From Novosphingobium sp. TH158 (GTDB lineage Bacteria; Pseudomonadota; Alphaproteobacteria; Sphingomonadales; Sphingomonadaceae): a stretch of 64,000 nucleotides of DNA. This document shows positions 1 through 8,881 of the stretch, piece by piece (the stretch's first letter is position 1; each line of letters opens with the position of its first letter). A program made the translations under genes and the position numbers. Under the pieces are notes generated by a model. It did no database searches, was not told where the DNA came from, and worked only from the letters and a program-made list of their open reading frames with translations. Where the stretch lies: NCBI RefSeq assembly GCF_002855555.1, contig NZ_PKRT01000001.1, forward strand, positions 1,826,001-1,890,000. The letters run 5' to 3'.

Positions 1-279
1 AGCGTTTCGCGCAGCCGCCGCGGCCCCGAAATCAACCGCCATATCCGCGAGTGGGCCCGCACCCGCCTGGTCGACGATGTCGTCCGCGAGGGCCAGGCCC
101 GGTCCGTGCCGCTTGCGCGCTATTACAAGCCGGCAGAGGTTCTTGCCGATCCGCACGAAGAATTCCGCGGCCTGTTCCAGCAGATAGACGTGCCGGGATC
201 CGGTCCGCTCGCCATGCTGGTCTCGCCCTTCCATTTCGACGGCGAGCCGCTCTCGCTGCGCGGAGGCGTTCCCGAATGA
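1..279 (+). CDS. CaiB/BaiF family CoA-transferase, C-terminal fragment
   Basis: The window opens inside this gene: frame 1 is open from base 1 to a TGA at 277-279 and gives about 92 residues. The tail contains the block LADPHEEFRGLFQQ and ends with PFHFDGEPLSLRGGVPE, which matches the usual C-terminus of family III CoA-transferases (a late 'h...RG.f' segment, then a substrate-loop 'P..f...P'). The family moves CoA between carboxylic acids. The stop overlaps the ATG of the next CoA-transferase gene by 3 bases, so the two are probably translationally coupled and may form a heteromeric or paired activity. The N-terminal catalytic part lies outside the window, so the substrate cannot be assigned. 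Confidence 0.75.
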   Translation, partial: SVSRSRRGPEINRHIREWARTRLVDDVVREGQARSVPLARYYKPAEVLADPHEEFRGLFQQIDVPGSGPLAMLVSPFHFDGEPLSLRGGVPE

Positions 280-1409
280 AACCGCTCTCCGGAATCCGCA
301 TTGCCGATTTCACCGTGCACAACGCCGGACCGTTCTGCACCAACCTGCTCAGCCAGCTTGGCGCCGAAGTGGTGAAGGTGGAAAGCGCCATGCGCCCCGA
401 TGCCTTCCGCAAGCCGCACCCGGTCTATGGCCGCGAGGGTCCGGCAACCTTCGACCAGGTGGCATCGACCAAGCTTTCGATCCGCATCAACCTCAAGAAG
501 CCGGAAGGCATCGCACTGGCCAAGCGGCTTGTTGCCGTGTCCGACATTGCTGCCGAAAGCTTTCGTGCTGGCGTGCTGGCACGGCTTGGGCTGGGCTATG
601 AAGCGCTGCGGCAGGTCAAGCAGGATATCATCCTGCTGTCCGTATCGTCCTGCGGGCAGGAAGGGCCGGATTCGCACTTCGCCGGCTATGCTCCGCTGTT
701 CGGCGCCTGGGGTGGCCTTTCCGACCTGACCGGGTTCGAAGACGGACCGCCCGTGGAAATGCGCCACGTGATGGATCACACCGTGGGCATGCATTCCGCT
801 GTCGCCGTCATGGCCGCGCTTCACCGCCGCCGTGCGACCGGACAGGGCGCCCATGTCGATGTCGCGGCGCGCGAAGTCGCCTCAGCCCTGTGCGGCGAGG
901 CGCTGCTGCTGGCGGCCGCAGGCGGAAAGCCCGCACGCATGGGCAACCGTGCCGAAGGGCTGGAACCGCACGGCGTGTTCCCCGCACAGGGCGAAGACCG
1001 CTGGATTTCCATCGCCGTTCGTACCGATGCCGAACGCGCGGCGCTGAAGGGGCTGACCGGCGATCTTTCCGATGCCGCCATCTCCGCATGGACTTCGGCT
1101 CGGGAAGCCAATGCCGCCGCCGCAGAACTGCAGGCAGCGGGGATCGCCGCCCATGTCAGCTGGACCACGCCGGAAATCGCCGGCGATGCCCACCTGCAGG
1201 CCCGCGGCGCCATCGTCGAAGTGGCCGAACCCGACGGGAAGAAGCGTGCCGCCGTTGCCGTGCCGATGCGCCTTTCCAAGGCCCCTGAAATCGGCATTCA
1301 TCGCGGCACGCCGCAACTCGGCGAGGACGAGGACTATATCTATGGCGAGCTGCTTGGCCTGAGCCGGGCAGAGCGCAACGATCTGGAAAAGGCCGAGGTC
1401 ATTTACTGA
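276..1409 (+). CDS. CaiB/BaiF (family III) CoA-transferase
   Basis: 377 residues, the usual length for the family. The N-terminus (LSGIRIADFTVHNAGPFCTN) carries the typical 'G.rvld....aGP' CoA-binding start, followed by LGAEVVKVES. The expected catalytic aspartate is D167 in VMDHTVGMHSA, the position of the Asp that forms the aspartyl-CoA thioester in formyl-CoA transferase. The ATG at 276 is preferred over an upstream in-frame codon because it overlaps the stop of the preceding CoA-transferase and begins exactly where family homology starts. It is followed by a beta-hydroxyacid dehydrogenase and an SMP-30 lactonase, so the run looks like a catabolic operon for an organic acid. The substrate is not identifiable from sequence. 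Confidence 0.9.
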   Translation: MKPLSGIRIADFTVHNAGPFCTNLLSQLGAEVVKVESAMRPDAFRKPHPVYGREGPATFDQVASTKLSIRINLKKPEGIALAKRLVAVSDIAAESFRAGVLARLGLGYEALRQVKQDIILLSVSSCGQEGPDSHFAGYAPLFGAWGGLSDLTGFEDGPPVEMRHVMDHTVGMHSAVAVMAALHRRRATGQGAHVDVAAREVASALCGEALLLAAAGGKPARMGNRAEGLEPHGVFPAQGEDRWISIAVRTDAERAALKGLTGDLSDAAISAWTSAREANAAAAELQAAGIAAHVSWTTPEIAGDAHLQARGAIVEVAEPDGKKRAAVAVPMRLSKAPEIGIHRGTPQLGEDEDYIYGELLGLSRAERNDLEKAEVIY

Positions 1410-1431
1410 CCGGGCCCATGGAGAGGACCCA

Positions 1432-2307
1432 ATGAGCAACCCGACCCTTGGCTTCATCGGCTTGGGCGTGATGGGCGCGGGCATGTGCGCCAACGCCATC
1501 CGCAAGCACGCCGCCCCGGTCCACGTGTTCGACCTCAACGCCGAGGCGCTTGCCGCGCAGCTGGCGAACGGCGGCGTGGCTGCACCCAGCGTCGCGGCTG
1601 TGGCCAGCGCAGCCTCGGTCATTTTCTTATCGCTGCCGGGTGGCAAGCAGGTCCGCGCCGTTTGCGAGGAAATTGCCGCCCATGCCGCGTCCGGTACGAC
1701 CGTCGTCGATCTCTCGACCACGGCCGTCGTCGATGCGCGCGAAGTTGCCGCCATGCTGGCGGAGAAAGGCATCGCCTTTGCCGATGCACCGGTTGCGCGC
1801 ACCCGGCAGGCAGCCATCGATGGCACGCTTTCGATCATGGTCGGCGCATCCGATGCGGTGTTCGCACAGGTCCAGCCGCTGCTGTCCTACATGGGCAGCG
1901 ACGTGACCCATTGCGGCGATGTCGGCTGCGGGCAGGTGGTCAAGCTGATCAACAATACCCTGCTGTTCGAACAGGTTGCCGCAATTGCCGAGATGATGGT
2001 GGTGGCAGAGCGTGCGGGCGTGACGGGCGACAAGCTGATCGAGGCCGTGGTCCTTGGCTCGGGCAATTCCTTCGCGCTGCAGAACCACGCGAAGAAGGCC
2101 ATGGCCCCGCGCCTGTTTCCCGAAAAGGCCTTTCCCAGCGATTACGTGCTGAAGGACATGGGCTATACCATCGAGCTGGCCGGGCAGATGGGGGTTGAAC
2201 CGCGCATGGCGAACCGGGCGGCCGAATATTACAAGCGCGCGGTGGACTCCGGCATCGGCGCAAAATACTTTCCCGCCATCATCGAACTGGTGGAGGGCAA
2301 GGCGTGA
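1432..2307 (+). CDS. NAD(P)-dependent beta-hydroxyacid dehydrogenase (HIBADH/GarR family)
   Basis: 291 residues. A Rossmann GxGxxG is present at residues 10-15 (GLGVMG), with D35 after the second strand suggesting NAD preference. The catalytic lysine is K171 in GQVVKLINN, followed by N175, the family's KxxxN motif. The substrate-binding loop, normally DAPVSGG..GA, reads DAPVARTRQAA here, so the substrate probably differs from 3-hydroxyisobutyrate or tartronate semialdehyde. An AGAGGACC-like ribosome site lies just before ATG 1432. The last four bases overlap the GTG start of the SMP-30 gene (GTGA), which indicates one transcript with the CoA-transferases upstream. Confidence 0.9.
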   Translation: MSNPTLGFIGLGVMGAGMCANAIRKHAAPVHVFDLNAEALAAQLANGGVAAPSVAAVASAASVIFLSLPGGKQVRAVCEEIAAHAASGTTVVDLSTTAVVDAREVAAMLAEKGIAFADAPVARTRQAAIDGTLSIMVGASDAVFAQVQPLLSYMGSDVTHCGDVGCGQVVKLINNTLLFEQVAAIAEMMVVAERAGVTGDKLIEAVVLGSGNSFALQNHAKKAMAPRLFPEKAFPSDYVLKDMGYTIELAGQMGVEPRMANRAAEYYKRAVDSGIGAKYFPAIIELVEGKA

Positions 2308-3251
2308 AGACCCTGACGCTCGATTACCGGATTGTCACCGATGGCCTGATCTTTCCGGAAGGTCCGATCGCCATGGCCGATGGCTCGGTGCTGGTGGTCG
2401 AGATCAAGGGTGGCCGGCTGATCCGCGTGCGGCCCGATGGCGCGAAGGAAGTGGTGGCGGAACTGGGCGGCGGCCCGAACGGTGCTGCCATCGGGCCCGA
2501 CGGAGCCTGCTATGTCTGCCAGAACGGCGGCTTCCACTGGCTCAAGGAAGATATCTTCGGCGTGAAGGGCTATGACCGCCCGCACGGCCGCGCGCAAGAT
2601 TACACCGGCGGATCGATCCAGCGGGTTGACCTGGCCACCGGCGAAGTCACCACGCTTTACACCCATTGCGAAGGCAAGCCGATCAACGGGCCCAATGACA
2701 TCGTGTTCGATGCCAATGGCGATATGTGGTTCACCGATCATGGCAAGACCTATGACGGCGTCATGGACCAGGGCGCGATCTATCACGCCGCTATCGACGG
2801 TTCGTGGATCAGGCAGGCGGTATTCCCCATGCTGACGCCCAACGGTGTCGGCCTTTCGGCGGATGAGAAGGTGCTCTACGCATCGGAAACCGAAACCGGG
2901 CGGCTGTGGCAATGGCCGATCACGGGGCGCGGCGAAGTGGCGAAGAAGCCGTGGCCCTCGCCCAACGGCGGCACGATGATCGGGCAGGCGACCGGCTATC
3001 AGCGCTTCGATTCGATGGCGATCGAGGAATGCGGCAACATCGCCGTCGGCACGCTGGTTACAGGCGGCATCACCGTCTTCTCCCCCGAGGGCGAGAAGCT
3101 GGAATACTGGCAAGGGCCCGAGCCTTACTGCACCAACATCTGCTTCGGCGGGCCAGACATGAAAACCGCCTACATCACGGTTTCTGGCCACGGCCTGCTG
3201 ATCGCCGTGGACTGGCCAAGGCCGGGCCTGAAGCTGCTGCACCAGCGGTAA
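2304..3251 (+). CDS. SMP-30/gluconolactonase/LRE family protein
   Basis: 315 residues with a six-bladed beta-propeller pattern: FPEGPIAM near residue 17 (conserved metal-ligand Glu), GPNGAAIG, NGPNDIVFDANGDMWFTD around 130-145 and LTPNGVGLSADEKVLYASET around 175-195. These are the conserved metal and active-site blocks of the SMP-30/gluconolactonase family, which hydrolyses sugar or other lactones. It starts with GTG overlapping the preceding stop. As last gene of the run it may open a lactone formed by the dehydrogenase, but that is inferred from position. A non-coding interval and the RNase P RNA gene on the opposite strand follow. Confidence 0.88.
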   Translation: MKTLTLDYRIVTDGLIFPEGPIAMADGSVLVVEIKGGRLIRVRPDGAKEVVAELGGGPNGAAIGPDGACYVCQNGGFHWLKEDIFGVKGYDRPHGRAQDYTGGSIQRVDLATGEVTTLYTHCEGKPINGPNDIVFDANGDMWFTDHGKTYDGVMDQGAIYHAAIDGSWIRQAVFPMLTPNGVGLSADEKVLYASETETGRLWQWPITGRGEVAKKPWPSPNGGTMIGQATGYQRFDSMAIEECGNIAVGTLVTGGITVFSPEGEKLEYWQGPEPYCTNICFGGPDMKTAYITVSGHGLLIAVDWPRPGLKLLHQR

Positions 3252-3294
3252 GCACGGCGGCTCCCGCAGCGGTTTTCCGACTTCCCAAACGAAT

Positions 3295-3710
<416 letters not shown>

Positions 3711-3797
3711 GCCCGCTTAGCACGCTTCGCTGGCGGCGAACACCTCCGTGTTCGCCAGTGCCGCAAGCAAGGTGCGGATGCACCTTGCGCTCCCTGG

Positions 3798-4502
3798 TCA
3801 TCTCGCCTTGCCAAGATCCCGCTGCAGCAGCAGCTCGAACAGCAGGGCGCTGATCTCTCCGTCGATCTCGCCGGTGATGCGTTCGGGCCGCCAGCGCCGC
3901 TCGAACGCGCGGACGGCGGCGCGGCCATCGGTGATGTCATAGCCGAAGCGTTCCAGCGCGAGGAAGAAGGCGCCGTCATTGTCGAACACCAGCCGGGCTG
4001 AGGAGCGCGGCGCGGGCAGCGCAAGCTTGTAGCGCGCCAGCCGCTCCCACGGGAACAGTTCGCCCGGATCCTCCTTGCGAGTGGGGGCGATATCGGAATG
4101 GCCGACCACGTTCGAGCGGGAAATGCCGTGCCGCCGCTTGATGTCGGCCAGCAGCGGCAGCAGCGCCTCGATCTGGGCATTGGGGAAATCGCGATAGCCG
4201 AATTCGTGGCCGGGGTTGACCAGTTCGATCCCGACGCTGGCCGAGTTGACGTCGGTTATCCCGCGCCAAAAGCTCTTGCCCGCATGCCAGGCCCGGTTCT
4301 CTTCGGCGACCATCTGGGTGACGGTGCCATCCTCGTCGATCAGGTAATGGGCCGAAACGCCGGCTTCCTCGCTGCACAGCCGCTCCAGCGCCTCGTCTGC
4401 CGATTGCATCCCGGTATAATGCAGGACGACCATCGACACCGGCAGGGCGCGCGCGTTGAAATTGGGCGATGGCACCTGCCGGTGAACCAGCCAGCTGCGC
4501 AT
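3798..4502 (-). CDS. N-acetylmuramoyl-L-alanine amidase (Amidase_2/AmpD-like)
   Basis: 234 residues. The amidase_2 fold shows zinc ligands H28 (VVLHYTGM), H135 (VVGHSDIAPTRKEDPG) and D145, with the catalytic Glu in VGIELVNPG near residue 93. Residues about 165-230 resemble a C-terminal peptidoglycan-binding helical domain. No signal peptide is visible, so a cytoplasmic muropeptide-recycling role (AmpD-like) is more likely than secretion, although some AmiD-type relatives are exported. The ATG at 4502 is chosen over a TTG at 4511; a GAGGG sits upstream. It lies 13 bases downstream of chpT on the same strand and is probably cotranscribed. Confidence 0.9.
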   Translation of the reverse strand: MRSWLVHRQVPSPNFNARALPVSMVVLHYTGMQSADEALERLCSEEAGVSAHYLIDEDGTVTQMVAEENRAWHAGKSFWRGITDVNSASVGIELVNPGHEFGYRDFPNAQIEALLPLLADIKRRHGISRSNVVGHSDIAPTRKEDPGELFPWERLARYKLALPAPRSSARLVFDNDGAFFLALERFGYDITDGRAAVRAFERRWRPERITGEIDGEISALLFELLLQRDLGKAR

Positions 4503-4515
4503 CGCGCCCAAGCCC

Positions 4516-5157
4516 TCAGGCCCCCGGCAGCACGGCGCCGAGCACCAGCGCCTCAGAGGTCAGGGCATATTGCACCCCGCCCCCCATTTCGCGAGCCAGC
4601 GCCTGAACCAGCGCGGCGGGCGCGGTGCGGCTGGAAAGTTCTTCCTCTGGCAGGGTGCCATCAAGCGCGCGACCGACGGTTTCGTCAAAGGCGATGCGCG
4701 GGCCCGACGCGCGCACCGCGATCTCGCTGGCGCCCTCGTTGATCTCGGCGCCCACTTCCAGCGTACCGCCGCGCACCAGCGCTTCCATGCCGAACAGGGC
4801 AAGGTTCAGCAGGACCTTCACCGCCGCCTTGGGCATGGCATCGGCAGACACGTTCCAGCTGAGCGTGATCCGTTCGTTGTTGCTTACCAGTCCTTCCACC
4901 AGGGCGCGCGGTTCGGCCACGGAAACCAGTTCGCCAAAGCCGCCCGCCGCCCCGAAGGCGAGCCGGAAGAACTTCAGCTTGTCGGCGCTGGCCTTGGCGC
5001 TCTGCTCCAGCAGTTCAACGATCCGCGCCCGCATTTCGCCGTCGCGTTCCTCCGCCAGCAGCTCAAGCCCGTTCGACAATGCGCCCACCGGACTCAACAT
5101 GTCATGGCAGAGGCGCGAACAGAGCATGGCGGCAAGATCGGTGGCGGAAATGGTCAT
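4516..5157 (-). CDS. chpT: Histidine phosphotransferase ChpT
   Basis: 213 residues. The N-terminal four-helix dimerisation region begins with DLAAMLCSRLCHDMLSPVGALSNG. H18 sits in the LCHD.LSPVGA box, which is the phosphoacceptor of ChpT in the Caulobacter CckA-ChpT-CtrA relay. The C-terminal part resembles a degenerate HATPase domain without ATP motifs, as in ChpT. The start at 5157 is chosen because homologues begin a few residues before this box; the frame stays open about 30 codons further upstream without a ribosome site. It is divergent from rluD. It would pass phosphate from CckA to CtrA and CpdR in cell-cycle control. Confidence 0.88.
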   Translation of the reverse strand: MTISATDLAAMLCSRLCHDMLSPVGALSNGLELLAEERDGEMRARIVELLEQSAKASADKLKFFRLAFGAAGGFGELVSVAEPRALVEGLVSNNERITLSWNVSADAMPKAAVKVLLNLALFGMEALVRGGTLEVGAEINEGASEIAVRASGPRIAFDETVGRALDGTLPEEELSSRTAPAALVQALAREMGGGVQYALTSEALVLGAVLPGA

Positions 5158-5264
5158 GAACGGTCCCTGCAAACTTTCCATACCCTTACAACCGCCCGAG
5201 TCGCGTGGGAAGCTACGCAAATTGGCGGACTGTGGCTTTCTCGCCACTTGTCACCGCCGATTCC

Positions 5265-6224
5265 ATGCCCAAGTCCAAGCCCATGCAGGGGGGAGAGCAC
5301 ATCCTATCCGGCGTGATCGCCACCGGGGGCGAGCGGCTCGACAAGGCGCTCAGCACCGCCAGCGGCCTTTCGCGCGAGAGGGTGAAGGCGCTGCTGGGCG
5401 AGGGCCGGGTCGAACTGGCCGGGAAGGTGGCCAGCCAGGCCTCGCTCAAGGTTGCCGAGGGCACAGCCTTTGCCATCCGTGTGCCCGAGGCCGCGCCGGC
5501 TGAAGCGCAGGCCCAGGATATCCCGCTTTCCATCGTCTACGAGGACGATCACCTGATCGTCGTGGACAAGCCCGCCGGGCTGGTGGTGCACCCGGCTGCG
5601 GGCAACCTTGACGGGACGCTGGTCAATGCCCTGCTGCACCATTGCCGGGGCCAGCTTTCGGGTATCGGCGGCGTCGCCCGGCCCGGGATCGTCCACCGCA
5701 TCGACAAGGACACCTCCGGCCTGCTGGTCGTCGCGAAGACCGACAAGGCGCACGAAGGCCTTGCCCGCCAGTTTGCCGACCATTCGATCGAACGCGCCTA
5801 CCTCGCCATAGTCGGCGGCCATCCTATGCCGCCTGCCGGAACGGTGCGCGGCGCGATTGCCCGTTCAAGCACCAACCGCAAGAAGATGGCGCTGGTGGAA
5901 GACGGGCGCGGCAAGCATGCCGTCACCCATTACCGCACGCTGGAGCGGCTGACCCATTCCGCACTGGTCGAATGCCGGCTGGAAACCGGGAGAACCCACC
6001 AGGTTCGCGTTCATATGGCATCCATCGGGCATGGGCTATTGGGAGATCCGACCTATGGCAGGACCCCGGGACCATTGCGTGGATTGTTGAACCGAATCGG
6101 TTTTCACCGCCAGGCGCTGCATGCCGCAGTGCTGGGCTTCATCCACCCTGTTACGGGCGAATCCCTGCGCTTTTCAGCCACGTTGCCCGCCGATCTGGAG
6201 ACACTGTTGGTCGATTTGAGATGA
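5265..6224 (+). CDS. rluD: 23S rRNA pseudouridine synthase, RluD family
   Basis: 319 residues from the chosen ATG. An N-terminal S4 RNA-binding domain covers about residues 22-75 (GGERLDKALS...RERVKALL). The RluA-type catalytic core follows, with HRIDKDTSGLLVVAKTD at 144-160; D147 is the catalytic aspartate. Later blocks include LETGRTHQVRVHMASIGHGLLGDPTYG near 245-270, the conserved family III motif. The family makes pseudouridines 1911, 1915 and 1917 in helix 69 of 23S rRNA. A GTG at 5205 and an ATG at 5283 are alternative starts. It sits divergently from chpT and directly upstream of rpoH. Confidence 0.9.
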   Translation: MPKSKPMQGGEHILSGVIATGGERLDKALSTASGLSRERVKALLGEGRVELAGKVASQASLKVAEGTAFAIRVPEAAPAEAQAQDIPLSIVYEDDHLIVVDKPAGLVVHPAAGNLDGTLVNALLHHCRGQLSGIGGVARPGIVHRIDKDTSGLLVVAKTDKAHEGLARQFADHSIERAYLAIVGGHPMPPAGTVRGAIARSSTNRKKMALVEDGRGKHAVTHYRTLERLTHSALVECRLETGRTHQVRVHMASIGHGLLGDPTYGRTPGPLRGLLNRIGFHRQALHAAVLGFIHPVTGESLRFSATLPADLETLLVDLR

Positions 6225-6327
6225 TTTTTTCGCGTTGATTTGCTAGAAGAAACTCCGTGGCCGCCGCGGGGGGATGCCTCGGAAGGGTCCCCTATGGGCT
6301 GCCGACACGAAAGGACGATTGAAGAAG

Positions 6328-7254
6328 ATGTCCGACCATGACCGCACCACGCAGGGTAACCTGCCGGCCGCGCCGAATGCCATGCCTACCCTGGGTGGCG
6401 AGGCTGGGCTGAACCGTTACCTGAGCGAAATCAAGAAGTTCCCCGTGCTGACCGCTGAGCAGGAATACATGCTCGCGAAGCGCTATGCGGAACACGAGGA
6501 TCCCGAAGCAGCCCGGCAGCTGGTCTCCAGCCACCTGCGACTCGTGGCGAAGATCGCCATGGGCTATCGCGGCTATGGCCTGCCGGTGTCCGAACTCATC
6601 TCCGAAGGCAATATCGGCCTGATGCAGGGCGTGAAGAAGTTCGAGCCCGATCGCGGCTTCCGCCTGGCAACCTATGCGATGTGGTGGATCAAGGCCTCGA
6701 TCCAGGAATTCATCCTGCGCTCATGGAGCCTGGTGAAGATGGGCACCACGGCCGCGCAGAAGAAGCTGTTCTTCAACCTGCGCCGCATGAAGAAGAACCT
6801 CGATGCCTACGAGGATTCCGACCTCCACCCCGAACAGGTGAAGGCCATCGCCACCAAGCTCGGCGTGTCGGAAACCGAAGTGGTCAACATGAACCGCCGC
6901 ATGATGATGGGCGGCGATGCCTCGCTCAACGTTTCCCTGAACGAGGAAGGCGAAGGCCAGTGGCAGGACGTTCTGGCCGACGAAGGGCCGCTGCAGGATG
7001 AAACCGTCGCCGAGGCAGAGGAGGCTGGTTTCCGCCATGCCCTGCTGCTCGAAGCGATGGAGAGCCTGAACGAGCGCGAGCGCCACATCCTCACCGAACG
7101 TCGCCTGATCGACGATCCCAAGACGCTTGAGGAACTGTCGCAGACCTACAACGTCAGCCGTGAGCGTGTCCGCCAGATCGAGGTGCGCGCTTTCGAAAAG
7201 CTGCAGAAGGCCATGCTGCGGATCGCCGGGGAAAAGCGGCTGATCGCAGCCTGA
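6328..7254 (+). CDS. rpoH: RNA polymerase heat-shock sigma factor RpoH (sigma-32)
   Basis: 308 residues. Region 1.2 to 2 is clear (LNRYLSEIKKFPVLTAEQEYMLAKRYAEHED...SHLRLVAKIAMGYRGYGLPVSELISEGNIGLMQGVKKFEPDRG in sequence), followed by ATYAMWWIKASIQEFILRSW (region 2.4). The diagnostic RpoH box between regions 2 and 3 is present as QKKLFFNLRR. Region 4.2 reads TYNVSRERVRQIEVRAFEKL. The start at 6328 follows a purine-rich AAGGACGATTGAAGAAG site and drops an implausible 18-residue extension. It directs transcription of chaperones and proteases. The 103-base interval upstream (6225-6327) probably holds its promoter; I could not identify confident -35/-10 boxes. Confidence 0.96.
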   Translation: MSDHDRTTQGNLPAAPNAMPTLGGEAGLNRYLSEIKKFPVLTAEQEYMLAKRYAEHEDPEAARQLVSSHLRLVAKIAMGYRGYGLPVSELISEGNIGLMQGVKKFEPDRGFRLATYAMWWIKASIQEFILRSWSLVKMGTTAAQKKLFFNLRRMKKNLDAYEDSDLHPEQVKAIATKLGVSETEVVNMNRRMMMGGDASLNVSLNEEGEGQWQDVLADEGPLQDETVAEAEEAGFRHALLLEAMESLNERERHILTERRLIDDPKTLEELSQTYNVSRERVRQIEVRAFEKLQKAMLRIAGEKRLIAA

Positions 7255-7310
7255 GCCGGCAAAGATGGAGTTGCCAGCGCGCGGCATCGGCGGATAGATC
7301 ATAGCCGCAT

Positions 7311-8036
7311 ATGCCGCGCCGCTTCCGCTTGCCCCGCCTGCCGCGCCCCGGCCCCAACCGGGGCTGGCTTTACCGTTCGGCATGGTGGGTTGCGCGGGCC
7401 TTCATCTGGTTCGTGACGATCAGCCTTGGCCTTGTCCTGCTGTTCAAATGGGTGCCGGTGCCCGTCACTGCGACCATGGTGATGGACCCCAACGGCTTCG
7501 AGAAGGACTGGACCCCGCTCAGCCGCATCGACCGCAACATGGTCGCCGCCGTGATCGCCGGGGAAGACGGGAAGTTCTGCTCGCATAACGGCTTCGATAT
7601 CGACGCGATCGAAAAGGCCTACGAGCGCAACCAGAAGGGCAAGCGCATCCGCGGCGGATCGACGATCAGCCAGCAGACCGCCAAGAACGTGTTCCTGTGG
7701 CAGGGGGGCGGCTATTTCCGCAAGGGACTGGAAGCCTGGTTCACCGTGCTGATCGAGAACATCTGGGGCAAGCGGCGGATCATGGAGGTATACCTCAACG
7801 TCGCGGAAACCGGGCTTGGCACCTATGGCGTCGAAGCCGGGGCGCAGCGCTATTACAAGCACTCGGCCGCGAAGCTGAGCCGGATCGAGGCAGCGCGCAT
7901 CGCCGCTGCCCTGCCCAGCCCCAAGAAGCGCGAAGTGGTCTCTCCCGCCGGGTTCACCCGCCGTCACGGCAACGCCATCGCCGCGCGCAGCAGCGTGGTG
8001 AAAACGTCCGACTACGATGAATGCGTCTATGAGTGA
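7311..8036 (+). CDS. mtgA: Monofunctional biosynthetic peptidoglycan transglycosylase
   Basis: 241 residues. One N-terminal membrane segment lies at about residues 26-46 (ARAFIWFVTISLGLVLLF). The GT51 glycosyltransferase domain follows, with the catalytic Glu in IAGEDGKFCSHNGFD, then RGGSTISQQTAKN and the second Glu region IMEVYLNVAETG. No transpeptidase domain follows, so it is MtgA rather than a class A PBP. It polymerises lipid II glycan strands on the periplasmic face. The last bases overlap the convergent hydrolase gene by 10 nt. Confidence 0.95.
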   Translation: MPRRFRLPRLPRPGPNRGWLYRSAWWVARAFIWFVTISLGLVLLFKWVPVPVTATMVMDPNGFEKDWTPLSRIDRNMVAAVIAGEDGKFCSHNGFDIDAIEKAYERNQKGKRIRGGSTISQQTAKNVFLWQGGGYFRKGLEAWFTVLIENIWGKRRIMEVYLNVAETGLGTYGVEAGAQRYYKHSAAKLSRIEAARIAAALPSPKKREVVSPAGFTRRHGNAIAARSSVVKTSDYDECVYE

Positions 8037-8881
8037 TCGGCTAACCGCGCGCGGATGAAGTCTGCGCTGGCGGCAAAGACTTCACCTGCCCCCGTGGCAT
8101 CCATCGCCCGGGTGACAGCCACGTGCTCCATGCCCTCTGCCACCAGCAATCGCGCGCCGGGCCCCAGCCGCGCCGCAAATGCACGGGCATCGTCGAGCAG
8201 GACTTCGCCCGAGCCCACCGTCACCAGCAGCGGCGGGAAGTCGGCCGGATCGGCGAACAGGGGCGAGGCCAGCGGATCGCGCGGATCGTGGCCTTGCAGG
8301 TAAAGCCCCGCCGCTGCCTCTGCCGAGGCCCGCGAAAACAGCGCATCGCTATCGGCATTGGCTGCATAGCTGTCGGCTGTGATGGTTAGGTCGAGCCACG
8401 GCGAGTGCAGCAGCATCCCGGCGAGTGCGATGCCCGCCCCCCGCGCTGGTCCTGCAAGCGCGGCCGCCAGGCCACCGCCGGCCGACCCGCCCGAAAGGAA
8501 CAGCGGACCTGCACCCGCAAGGGCGCGAACAAGCTTCATGCCGTCATGCAGCGCGCCGGGAAACGGCCGCTCTGGGGCGAGACCATATTGCGGCACAATT
8601 ACCTCCACGCCGCACGCCAGCGCGAGGCGCTGAGCGAACGGGCCCTCCATCTCCGGCGCGCCCAGCCGGTAACCACCGCCGTGGAAATGCACCACAGTTC
8701 CAACCGGCTCGCCGCCGGGGCGCCAGCGCAGCCCGCGCAGGCCGTCGATCCAGTCCTCGACCGGTGGCGGATTTGTCAGCCAGGCTCCGCGCGCGACGGC
8801 CGCCGACAGCCCCTCGCGGGCGGGCAGCAAGTCGGCAGGCGGCGCATGGCCGGGCCGCTCGGGCGGCAACAGCGCGGTCAC
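8027..8881 (-). CDS. Alpha/beta hydrolase fold-3 (HSL/type IV esterase family)
   Basis: 284 residues. The oxyanion-hole motif HGGGYRLG is at about residues 70-77 (VVHFHGGGY), and the nucleophile elbow FLSGGSAGGGLA supplies the catalytic Ser in GGSAGG. The acid and base are expected in DPLASPLFADPADFPPLLVTVG and GMEHV. These are hallmarks of the hormone-sensitive-lipase family of esterases acting on small acyl or lactone substrates. It overlaps the stop-to-start junction of the upstream luciferase-like gene by 4 nt, giving a tight three-gene operon (SDR, monooxygenase, hydrolase). The order suggests oxidation of a substrate to an ester or lactone and then hydrolysis; this is inferred. Confidence 0.9.
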   Translation of the reverse strand: MTALLPPERPGHAPPADLLPAREGLSAAVARGAWLTNPPPVEDWIDGLRGLRWRPGGEPVGTVVHFHGGGYRLGAPEMEGPFAQRLALACGVEVIVPQYGLAPERPFPGALHDGMKLVRALAGAGPLFLSGGSAGGGLAAALAGPARGAGIALAGMLLHSPWLDLTITADSYAANADSDALFSRASAEAAAGLYLQGHDPRDPLASPLFADPADFPPLLVTVGSGEVLLDDARAFAARLGPGARLLVAEGMEHVAVTRAMDATGAGEVFAASADFIRARLADHS

